Made by a program: the position numbers and the translations under genes. Shown here piece by piece: positions 44,027 through 51,898 of a stretch of 64,000 nt of DNA; within the stretch, counting starts at the first letter, position 1; each line of letters begins with the position of its first letter. Below the pieces are notes generated by a model. It saw only the letters and a program-made list of their open reading frames with translations, was not told the DNA's origin and searched no databases. Origin of the DNA: Paenibacillus xylanexedens. GTDB taxonomy: Bacteria > Bacillota > Bacilli > Paenibacillales > Paenibacillaceae. The stretch is taken from positions 27,261 to 91,260 of the forward strand of contig NZ_VEIO01000011.1 in the NCBI RefSeq assembly GCF_007680605.1, read 5' to 3'.

Positions 44027-44263
44027 CTAACTCCCTGTAATATAGGCCAGTAATTGATTCACGGGTTTGTAAATCCAGATGATAATGTATAGCGGGCTTG
44101 GAAACTCCCATAGATTCACCGCGACAATACCAAAAAAGATGCTTGTCAGCAGTAAACAGGAATAGACGGTGATTTCTTTCCATTCCTTCTTTTTCCATAA
44201 CTTAGGTAGATCAATCACCCCCATCAGGCACCCGACAATGACAACTGCAATCGTTAGCAGCAA
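44027..44263 (-). CDS. small two-span membrane protein of the germination operon (D-subunit-like)
   Basis: 78 residues from a TTG at 44263; AAGGAG lies 9 bp before it. Two membrane spans: LLTIAVVIVGCLMGVIDLP and TVYSCLLLTSIFFGIVAVNLW, separated by a basic loop KLWKKKEWKE. Small two-span D subunits are known from several Bacillus ger operons, where they modulate germinant response. The position between gerC and gerB, with gaps of 6 and 20 bp, supports that role. The match is by size, topology and context, not by a sequence motif I can name. Confidence 0.7.
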   Translation of the reverse strand: MLLTIAVVIVGCLMGVIDLPKLWKKKEWKEITVYSCLLLTSIFFGIVAVNLWEFPSPLYIIIWIYKPVNQLLAYITGS

Positions 44264-44269
44264 GCGTGC

Positions 44270-45469
44270 TCACTCCTTGGCTTTTTTATTAAATGAATTA
44301 TCCAACGTCCCTATACGACGGATCTGTACGTTTGCTTCATATGTGACGTCTAAATTTTGAAAGTACTTGTCCCAGTTCTTTTCTTCTCTTTTGTAGATTT
44401 TCGGGTACTTGTGATAGATGTCTTGTCCAAAACCGAAGATGTCCACTTTATATTTACTGCGAACGAGACTCACCGTACCTTTCATCAGTTCAACGATCCG
44501 ATCCTGTGCCAGTTGCTCCAATTGCTTGATGGCCTCCATTGAACCGATCTCCATCTCACAATCTACGGAACCAATGACAGAGACCGTGTTCACTTTCAGA
44601 CTGATTTGAGGTTCGCCCCGCACCATTTTGACTTTGTGATCCGTGGAGGTACGCAATGTTTTTAGCGTGACATAACCCCCTTTTGGACATTGGGTGGGGC
44701 CAATCGTTGTTTTCACGTTGTCACGAATATAGTTGTAGCCTTTAGAGTCATCCTGATTCAGCCAACCGATCAGTTTGTCTTTTTGAAACACGCTGAGACC
44801 AGCGAATTGAAGAGTAGCCGGAGGTTCGATACTCTGGACATTTTTGGTCTCACCGCTTTTCTCTTGATCTCCAACAAGCTCAATACCAGTAATAACAGGG
44901 GACATGCTGGGTGTGAGAATATACTGCATCAGCTTGTCACTGGTCACGGTTGTCGTTGGAGCCCAGCTTTTAGCAGAAATATCGAGTGCATTGAACAGCT
45001 TTTCTGACGGAAGATTTTCTAGTGGTGTGAGTACGTTCAAAATGTTAGAGGCCGTTGTTTTACGAGCTATCATTACATAATAGTCCGGACGCACGTCAGG
45101 CTCTCTCAAAAGAGCTTCGATCACATCATATATACCGTTTTTACGTGCAAATTCTTCTCCGAAAACCAACACCCGGATATGAGCCATAAAAATGGCACGA
45201 GGGCTTGTCTGGGTAAGCTTCTGAATAGCCTCCAGCAGTGTACGAGCACTGGCTTGATATTGGGTAACGGGTGTTCCATTGCCGCCTTGACCTTTGGCGA
45301 CTTCACGAGGCACAACAACCTGTGCACTAACCCTGATCTGGTCACCGTCTCGATCTACACCCAGACCCAGCATAATCCCGAGCTGATTCAGCTCCTGGCG
45401 ATCCCAACACCCGCTTAGTAACGGCAGTATGACGATGAGGGATAGCATGATACGTAAACATTTCATCAT
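44270..45469 (-). CDS. Ger(x)C-family spore germination lipoprotein
   Basis: 399 residues from the ATG at 45469, 8 bp after GGAG. Lipobox LLSGC then WDRQELNQLGIMLGLGVDRDGDQ, the GerC start. GerC C-terminal domain: MEIGSMEAIKQLEQLAQDRIVELMKGTVSLVRSKYKVDIFGFGQDIYHKYPKIYKREEKNWDKYFQNLDVTYEANVQIRRIG. Second gene of the gerA-gerC-D-gerB-gerB operon. Confidence 0.92.
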   Translation of the reverse strand: MMKCLRIMLSLIVILPLLSGCWDRQELNQLGIMLGLGVDRDGDQIRVSAQVVVPREVAKGQGGNGTPVTQYQASARTLLEAIQKLTQTSPRAIFMAHIRVLVFGEEFARKNGIYDVIEALLREPDVRPDYYVMIARKTTASNILNVLTPLENLPSEKLFNALDISAKSWAPTTTVTSDKLMQYILTPSMSPVITGIELVGDQEKSGETKNVQSIEPPATLQFAGLSVFQKDKLIGWLNQDDSKGYNYIRDNVKTTIGPTQCPKGGYVTLKTLRTSTDHKVKMVRGEPQISLKVNTVSVIGSVDCEMEIGSMEAIKQLEQLAQDRIVELMKGTVSLVRSKYKVDIFGFGQDIYHKYPKIYKREEKNWDKYFQNLDVTYEANVQIRRIGTLDNSFNKKAKE

Positions 45470-45489
45470 AACCTTTTCTCCTGCCTTCA

Positions 45490-47004
45490 CTAACGCTTGT
45501 TTTTTTTACGTTTCTGCCTTGTTACGTTTGAAGTGCCGTTTGATAATGGGCGAGTTCTCATATGTGACCAGGGAACACGGAACAGCGTATCTTTCAGATC
45601 ATTCTGAATGAAGGGCGCAAAAGGAGACATGTAAGAGATCCCAAAAGAGCGCAAGCTGCAAAGGTGAGTCAGCGTAATGAGCAGCAGAATCAGAATGCCA
45701 TAGAAACCAAACGCTGCCGCTGCCATCATGAGTATAAAACGCAAAATGCGAACCGAAATAGACAATCCGTTCTCTGGGATGACATAGCTGGAAATGGCCG
45801 TGATGGAAACGATGATAACCATTGCTGCAGAGACAACCCCCGCTTCTACTGCTGCCTGTCCGATAACAAGAGTACCTACAATGGATACGGCTTGTCCGAC
45901 CGTTCTTGGAATTCGAATCCCTGCTTCTCGCAATATTTCGTAAGTCAGCTCCATCAGGACAGCTTCAATGAAGGCCGGAAAGGGCACGCCTTCACGCTGT
46001 GCAGCCAGACTGATCAACAATGTGGTTGGTAACATCTCCTGATGAAATGTCGAGATGGCAATATAAAAGGATGGAGCCAGCATGGCGATCAGAAACGATA
46101 AATATCGCAACATACGAACAAGGGAACTGATATCCGCACGCTGATAATAATCTTCAGGAGATTGAAAAAAGTGCATGAATAATGCAGGCACAAGCAGAAC
46201 AAACGGTGTGCCATCTATGATGATGCCAACTCGCCCTTCAAGCAGTGCAGCACATATCGTATCCGGGCGTTCGCTGTTGTAGACCGTCGGAAAGATCGTC
46301 ATGGTTTTGTCCTGAATCAGTTCCTCGATGTACCCGCTCTCCAGAATACTATCGATATCAATCTCACCCAGCCGTCTGCGAAGCTCATCAACGACATCTT
46401 CGTTAACGGTATGCTCCAGATATACGACCGCCACTCGGGTTTTGGTGACACGTCCAATCTCATGCTCCTCGATCCAAAGCTGCGGATCACGAATCCGCTT
46501 GCGAATCAGTGCGGTATTCGTACGCAAGTTTTCCGTAAAACCTTCCATTGGACCACGCACAACGGTTTGCGAAACGGGTTCACCTACAGGGCGGTCTTCC
46601 CAACCGGCAGCGCCGATTTTGAGTCCCCGAGTAGAGCCATCCAGTAGCAGAATGGCTTCACCGGCCAGCATGGCTTTCAACACATCATCCATGTCATCAA
46701 TGAACATCACATCACTAGCGGTAAGAACGTCGTTTTGGAGATAACTTAAATGTTCGTCGTCCGCTGAGAAATCAGGCAGGTTGCGTTCTTGCATCAAGGG
46801 TTGAAGAACGGCCTGATTGACCACTTTGGTATCGACGAGCCCATCAATGTATAACAGCATGGAAGGCCATTTGTGCAGGCTCTGCAATGGACGAATCATC
46901 AAGTCATTGCTATTCCCCATCATCTTTTTGCAGTAGGCAATATTTTCAGCCAGATTTGGATGAATGGCCTGCGTTTTGTGTGCTATTTGTGTATCTGTAG
47001 CCAT
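45490..47004 (-). CDS. GerA-family spore germination receptor subunit
   Basis: 504 residues from the ATG at 47004, 6 bp after GGGGGAG; a longer in-frame start at 47025 overlaps that site. N-terminal soluble domain (TENLRTNTALIRKRIRDPQLWIEEHEIGRVTKTRVAVVYLEHTVNEDVVDELRRRL) and membrane part (PSFYIAISTFHQEMLPTTLLISLAAQREGVPFPAFIEAVLMELTYEILREAGIRIPRTVGQAVSIVGTLVIGQAAVEAG), as in GerAA/GerKA. The C-terminus is basic (RQKRKKNKR). First gene of the operon with a candidate sigma-G promoter. Confidence 0.93.
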   Translation of the reverse strand: MATDTQIAHKTQAIHPNLAENIAYCKKMMGNSNDLMIRPLQSLHKWPSMLLYIDGLVDTKVVNQAVLQPLMQERNLPDFSADDEHLSYLQNDVLTASDVMFIDDMDDVLKAMLAGEAILLLDGSTRGLKIGAAGWEDRPVGEPVSQTVVRGPMEGFTENLRTNTALIRKRIRDPQLWIEEHEIGRVTKTRVAVVYLEHTVNEDVVDELRRRLGEIDIDSILESGYIEELIQDKTMTIFPTVYNSERPDTICAALLEGRVGIIIDGTPFVLLVPALFMHFFQSPEDYYQRADISSLVRMLRYLSFLIAMLAPSFYIAISTFHQEMLPTTLLISLAAQREGVPFPAFIEAVLMELTYEILREAGIRIPRTVGQAVSIVGTLVIGQAAVEAGVVSAAMVIIVSITAISSYVIPENGLSISVRILRFILMMAAAAFGFYGILILLLITLTHLCSLRSFGISYMSPFAPFIQNDLKDTLFRVPWSHMRTRPLSNGTSNVTRQKRKKNKR

Positions 47005-47039
47005 CCATTTCTCCCCCTCACCCATCCTTTATTTGCAAG

Positions 47040-47070
47040 TAGTATGACCGGGAGTGTTTTAGTTTATGAA
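47040..47070 (-). promoter_or_regulatory. candidate sigma-G (forespore) promoter
   Basis: On the minus strand TTCATA (47065-47070), 18-bp spacer, CATACTA (47040-47046). The -10 matches the sigma-G consensus exactly and the -35 in most positions. Germination receptor operons are usually sigma-G dependent. Confidence 0.55.
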
Positions 47071-47123
47071 AAAAATATGAATGAAAGGATATCTGGTCTT
47101 TATATCCCAATAAAAGCAAACAA

Positions 47124-47150
47124 AAAAGAAGCCATATATTCACGGCTTCT
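47124..47150 (-). terminator. terminator between dedA-type gene and ger operon
   Basis: AGAAGCC / GGCTTCT stem (47127-47133, 47144-47150), minus-strand read-out ending TTTTTTG. It ends the DedA-type gene before the ger promoter. Confidence 0.75.
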
Positions 47151-47178
47151 GTATTTTTAAGGTTCAATGGACGCATCA

Positions 47179-47835
47179 TTAGTCCGCATTTTGTTTTTGG
47201 CGCTGACGAACAGGGGGGCGCTTGCGACGGTAACGTGCAAACAAGGCTTGACGGTAACGATAGAGGATGCCAGCGATCACAATCAATGCAACGAAGGCAA
47301 GAATGTATGCCGTATATTGATGAGCCAGTGCGAATACCACGCTCCAGCTAGGACCAAACACCTTGCCGATTCCCAGGAATAACACCACCCAGAATAAAGC
47401 ACCAGAATAAGCGTACAGAGCGAACTTGCGAAACGGAATCGCGGCAATACCGGAGAAATAACCTGTGAAATGGCGGACGCCGGGGATGAAATATCCGATG
47501 AATATCAGACCATTGCCATATTTGGCAAACCACTTTTGCGTTTTATCCAGCTTGTCCGGTTTGAGTAAAACCCACTTTCCATATTTAATGATAAAAGGAA
47601 TACCGGCTTTGGCCCCAATAAAATACGTAATAGTCATGCCAATCGTTGTCCCAAGAAACGCCAAAATGATGAGTGTTCCGAAATCAAGCTGTCCTCTGTA
47701 GGACAGGTAACCTGCATAAGCCATCGTTGTTTCGCCCGGGAAGGGAAGTGCGATAAACTCCAGCAACAGGCCGAAGAACAATACACTGTATCCGTAAGAC
47801 CCGAATAGCTGCTGGACCTTCTCAAGTAATTCCAA
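47179..47835 (-). CDS. DedA-family membrane protein
   Basis: 218 residues from a TTG at 47835, 10 bp after AGGAG; an upstream ATG at 47889 has no ribosome site. Family motifs: FFGLLLEFIALPFPGETTMAYAGYLSYRG, LAFLGTTIGMTITYFIGAKAG, FIGYFIPGVRHFTGYFSGIAAIPFRKFALYAYSGALFWVVLFLGIG (the re-entrant loops with conserved Arg and Pro). DedA/SNARE-associated proteins act as lipid-carrier flippases, some for undecaprenyl phosphate. The C-terminus is strongly basic (RYRRKRPPVRQRQK). Confidence 0.9.
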   Translation of the reverse strand: MELLEKVQQLFGSYGYSVLFFGLLLEFIALPFPGETTMAYAGYLSYRGQLDFGTLIILAFLGTTIGMTITYFIGAKAGIPFIIKYGKWVLLKPDKLDKTQKWFAKYGNGLIFIGYFIPGVRHFTGYFSGIAAIPFRKFALYAYSGALFWVVLFLGIGKVFGPSWSVVFALAHQYTAYILAFVALIVIAGILYRYRQALFARYRRKRPPVRQRQKQNAD

Positions 47836-48099
47836 TAGATTCACACTCCTGGTGGTGTCATATGAATCAGGCCTTCGAGGTAGAGACATGCCCGTTTCAT
47901 GTTCGTTATTTCCTAATGCTACCGAATTGCGAATGAAGAATCAATGTCCCCGTATCGAAGCCAAGTGTTTTTGTTGCAAATATTTGTTGCAAATAATAGA
48001 TGAAATGATGTCTTTTTTATGATCTGCCTCCATATAATTCTAACAAATCTGCTGAAGTCTATCAGCAAATTCAATAGAGTGCTGGAGGGTGAATTACAA

Positions 48100-49404
48100 A
48101 TGGCGCAGGAATCTCACGAAATGATGCAACGAAATGGGCAACTTATGGCGCAGCAAACTTCAACTCGTTCCTGTGGGAGAGTACGTGTGTGGAAGTGTTT
48201 ATCTATATGGTTCACACTTGCTACATTACTGCTGACAGGTATGTTCGGAGCAAGCGTGCCGTCTGTCGCAGCAGCCGGGAAAAGTAAAACGTCAGACAAG
48301 GTTGTCTATTTGAGCTTTGACGATGGCCCGGGCAAACATACGTCTGAGGTATTGAATATTTTACGCGATGAGGATGTTCCGGCTACTTTTTATGTGCTGG
48401 GAGAGCAAGCGGAACGTATGCCGGGAATGATCAAACGAATCGTAAGTGAAGGACATGCCATCGGCAATCATACATATAACCATGAATATAACGAGTTGTA
48501 CCGGAACTTTGAAACGTTCTGGCAGCAGATTAAGCGTACGGAAGATATCATTAACCATATTGCAGGCTTTCGCCCTGCACTTGTCAGAGCGCCTGGTGGA
48601 ACATACGGACATTTTGACCATACGTATTTTGAACTGTTGAAAAAGGGAGGATACGCTGTCATGGACTGGAACGTAGACAGCGGTGATTCCAAGCGGAGAA
48701 ATGTGCCGGCTAGCGACATTGTCGCTCGTGCAACAGATGTGCCAGCAGGAATGTCTTCTGCTGTTGTGCTGATGCATGACGGAGGTGCGCATGCCGAGAC
48801 AGTAAAGGCACTGCCGGATATCATTCAATACTATAAACAGAAGGGGTATCGTTTTGAAGTGATGCAGGCTTCGGACACACCTGTGCAATTCCAGGTCAAA
48901 CCTGCGGTGAAATATAAGTCTCGCCAGTCTCCATCCGCAAGCTGGATTGCCAAACATGTAAACACAAACGCCGCGCAATGGATCGTAGCCAAACCGCTCA
49001 AAATTGAATTGGGATATATGACCGTCGAACTCAAGCCGGACGAATATCGCTTCAAAGACCAGACGATAATGGTTCCCTTGCGAAGTTACATGAACAAGCT
49101 GGAAGGTAGTATAAGCTGGGATCAAGCCTCAGGTACTGCGACCACATGGTGGAGAGATCGCATAGTCCAAATTAACCCGGCGATGGGTACATTGACGTCC
49201 AAACGATTGCATGATCAGAATGGCCTGACGATTCAGGCTGTGATGGAGAGCCGTGGAGGTACGATCTGGGTGTCAGCAGGTGATTTAATAGAGCAGCTTG
49301 GAGCAAAGCAGTATACAGTCCAATCCAAGGAGAGTGAGTGGGTAATCACCGTGGAGCCACCTTGGACGTCTATGGAGCACGGGCATTTTTATAGCATAAT
49401 TTGA
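48100..49404 (+). CDS. polysaccharide deacetylase with C-terminal wall-contact-like domain
   Basis: 434 residues from the ATG at 48100 (GGAGGG 11 bp before). A hydrophobic export segment lies at about 33-53 (IWFTLATLLLTGMFGASVPSVAAAG). NodB domain: VVYLSFDDGPGKHTSE (Asp pair), GHAIGNHTYNHEY (zinc His), VRAPGGTYG, MDWNVDSGDSKRR, VVLMHDGGAH. It removes acetyl groups from peptidoglycan or chitin-like polymers outside the membrane. The last 130 residues (YMTVELKPDEYRFKDQTIMVPLRSYMNKLEGSISWDQASGTATTWWRDRIVQINP) resemble a copper-amine-oxidase-like repeat domain. Confidence 0.9.
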   Translation: MAQESHEMMQRNGQLMAQQTSTRSCGRVRVWKCLSIWFTLATLLLTGMFGASVPSVAAAGKSKTSDKVVYLSFDDGPGKHTSEVLNILRDEDVPATFYVLGEQAERMPGMIKRIVSEGHAIGNHTYNHEYNELYRNFETFWQQIKRTEDIINHIAGFRPALVRAPGGTYGHFDHTYFELLKKGGYAVMDWNVDSGDSKRRNVPASDIVARATDVPAGMSSAVVLMHDGGAHAETVKALPDIIQYYKQKGYRFEVMQASDTPVQFQVKPAVKYKSRQSPSASWIAKHVNTNAAQWIVAKPLKIELGYMTVELKPDEYRFKDQTIMVPLRSYMNKLEGSISWDQASGTATTWWRDRIVQINPAMGTLTSKRLHDQNGLTIQAVMESRGGTIWVSAGDLIEQLGAKQYTVQSKESEWVITVEPPWTSMEHGHFYSII

Positions 49405-49499
49405 AAGAAACGGCAGTTCATCTGACTATTCTCTCTACTTCCGGGCAACAATGAATCATAGATTATGATAATCACGATTCATAGGCAAGGAAGGAGAGT

Positions 49500-50501
49500 G
49501 TGGTTCAAGTGACCAGAGTGCGAATAGAGCATGATCATGCTACCGAACTGTTAAACAGGCTCAGCAATCGAATTGCTGATGTGATCATTGGTAAGAAACA
49601 GGAAATTCAATATATCATTGCTGCAATGCTTAGTGAAGGCCATGTTCTGTTGGAGGACGTACCGGGTACAGGAAAAACGATGCTGATTCGCACCGTGGCT
49701 TCATCTTTAAGCTGTGCGATGGGGCGTATTCAATGTACATCCGATGTCATGCCAGCCGATGTGACGGGTGTATCTATATATCACGCTCCTACAGGAGAGT
49801 TTAGCTTCAGACCCGGACCGCTGATGAACAATATCGTGCTTGCGGATGAGATTAATCGGGCATCTCCCCGGACACAGTCTTCGTTATTGGAAGCCATGGA
49901 GGAACGCAGTGTGACCATAGACGGTACAACTCACGTCTTGCCGAAGCCGTTTCTGTTGCTTGCAACACAGAACCCGTTGCAGTTTGAGGGCACCTATCGT
50001 TTGCCGGAAGCACAGTTGGATCGATTCATGATGCGAATTACGCTGGGATATCCCGAGCCGGAGCAGGAGGTAGAACTGCTTTCTCGTGAGCGCAGCAAGG
50101 ATATGTTAGAGAACATGCGTCCGATTATGCTGGCTGAGGAAGTAGTGGCCATGCAGCGTGAAGTGAGGCAGGTACATGTGGATGCCGTGATCAAGCAATA
50201 TCTTGTGGCTGTCGCAGTGGCTACGAGAAGTCATGACTCCGTAAGACTGGGCATCAGCCCCCGTGGAACGCTGGCCTGGATGACGGCCGTGCAGGCCTAT
50301 GCCTACTTACAAGGTCGTAGTTACGTTGTGCCGGATGATGTGCAATCCCTCGCTGTACCGGTTCTGGCCCACCGAATTCAGCTGAAATCAATGAACAGAG
50401 CGGACGGAAGCGCAGTGCAAGAGCAAGTCATCCGTGAAGTATTGTCTTCTGTGCCTGTACCCGTGCAGATGAGTGGGCAGGGAAGGGGACGACGCGCATG
50501 A
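49500..50501 (+). CDS. MoxR-family AAA+ ATPase
   Basis: 333 residues; start GTG at 49500 or 49509 (AAGGAG at 49491). Walker A EDVPGTGKTMLIRT, Walker B NNIVLADEINRASPRTQSSLLEAMEER, sensor LLATQNPLQFEGTYRLPEAQLDRFMMRI. MoxR proteins act as chaperones that mature proteins coded beside them. It overlaps the DUF58 gene by 4 bp and forms the widespread MoxR-DUF58-transglutaminase trio. Confidence 0.92.
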   Translation: MVQVTRVRIEHDHATELLNRLSNRIADVIIGKKQEIQYIIAAMLSEGHVLLEDVPGTGKTMLIRTVASSLSCAMGRIQCTSDVMPADVTGVSIYHAPTGEFSFRPGPLMNNIVLADEINRASPRTQSSLLEAMEERSVTIDGTTHVLPKPFLLLATQNPLQFEGTYRLPEAQLDRFMMRITLGYPEPEQEVELLSRERSKDMLENMRPIMLAEEVVAMQREVRQVHVDAVIKQYLVAVAVATRSHDSVRLGISPRGTLAWMTAVQAYAYLQGRSYVVPDDVQSLAVPVLAHRIQLKSMNRADGSAVQEQVIREVLSSVPVPVQMSGQGRGRRA

Positions 50502-51898
50502 CAGGGTTTCGCGGAAGTATAGCTCAAATGGTGATGGCTGTTCTTCTGGGTTGTCTCTATTTCTGGCATGGCGGGAAATCGGCGTTGTTCCTGTTAGCGG
50601 TATCCTTGCATGTCGTGTTATATGGAATACTCCTGCGAGTGTTTGGTCCCCGTCAGATTGTTATAAACAGACAACTAAGACAAGGGCAGATCACGGCAGG
50701 AGAAAGCATCCGCGTTCGGGTTGAGTTACAGATGAGGTGTCCGCTTCCGCTATTATGGCTCGTGGTATGTGATAACACCCCTGGGGGTATACATCGTAAA
50801 TTGCTTTTTCCAGGCTTGAAAAGACGATGGTCTTATCAGTATGAGATAACAGGTCTTACCCGAGGAGTACATGTTTGGCAGGAAGGGCGAGTATACTGGG
50901 GAGATATTTTTGGGTGGAGCAGAGCCTACACCACAATTAAGGGTGAAGAGCCTGTTGTGGTGGTGCCCGGGACCGGAAATGCCGGAGCATCAATCTGGCC
51001 GGAAGCCTGGACGGGTCATGGCGAAGGCGTGGGTGTGCAACATCCATTGCAAGGTATACCCGGAACAGAAATTCGTGAATATCAACACGGGGATCCGTTT
51101 AACCGAATTCATTGGAAGAGCGCAGCGAGAAGCGGAAAGTTGCATACGCTGCTTCCTGATATGCCGCAAAGTACCTCACTCGCGATCATGGTATACGAAG
51201 AGTGCTCAGGATATGAGGGGGTTGGGGCGGGAGAACGTAGCCAGGAAATTCATCAGGAAAGGCAGGAGGAAGTGTTCGAACGAGCAGTGCTCGGTGCGGC
51301 GAGTTGGGTACGAGAGGCAGCAGATGCACAAATGCCTTGTGAGCTTTGGTTAAGTGGAGATGAGCTTGCAAGTAAACGTGACATGCCTTTAGAAGGGGAT
51401 GCAGGGTACGAAGCACAAACGAAACGTAGTCATGATGAAGCTAGTGGAAGCCGGAGAGATGCTGGAGAACATACGAACAGTTTGGACTGTGCGTTAAGAC
51501 GGCTTGCATATGCACGTTTGCATCAGGAACGGGTATCGATTGGAGAACGACTGGGCGTTGACAGACTGGAGCATCTTCCATACGGGTCAAGTATTCTGGT
51601 CTTCACTGGACAACTGGATGAACGATTGGTTGCATGGCTTGAATATGCGTCGGCACTTGGCTTTCAGGCCAGTGTGCATCTAACCATGAACGGACGGATG
51701 AGAGGCACGGCGGGTGAAGGGAAGGAACATTCGGGGGCATCGGCTACGTTGAATTCGTCAGTCTTACAGGTCAACCGTTCGCAAGCATGGACTGAACGTC
51801 TTGTATCCAAAGGGGTAAAGGTGGTCTATCAGGAGTCTGTTATCACCGCTGGAACTTTGGATGGCGGAAAGGCTGGGATAGTTGATGTGGGGGCGTAA
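50498..51898 (+). CDS. DUF58 domain protein
   Basis: 466 residues. Two adjacent membrane spans at the start (MAVLLGCLYFWHGGKSALFLLAVSLHVVLYGILL), then a soluble part with the DUF58 signature EIREYQHGDPFNRIHWKSAARSGKLHTLLPD near 188-218. The rest looks vWA-like, with a charged insertion (about 290-330). Partner of the upstream MoxR ATPase. Function unknown beyond the link to the cell envelope. Confidence 0.88.
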   Translation: MTGFRGSIAQMVMAVLLGCLYFWHGGKSALFLLAVSLHVVLYGILLRVFGPRQIVINRQLRQGQITAGESIRVRVELQMRCPLPLLWLVVCDNTPGGIHRKLLFPGLKRRWSYQYEITGLTRGVHVWQEGRVYWGDIFGWSRAYTTIKGEEPVVVVPGTGNAGASIWPEAWTGHGEGVGVQHPLQGIPGTEIREYQHGDPFNRIHWKSAARSGKLHTLLPDMPQSTSLAIMVYEECSGYEGVGAGERSQEIHQERQEEVFERAVLGAASWVREAADAQMPCELWLSGDELASKRDMPLEGDAGYEAQTKRSHDEASGSRRDAGEHTNSLDCALRRLAYARLHQERVSIGERLGVDRLEHLPYGSSILVFTGQLDERLVAWLEYASALGFQASVHLTMNGRMRGTAGEGKEHSGASATLNSSVLQVNRSQAWTERLVSKGVKVVYQESVITAGTLDGGKAGIVDVGA

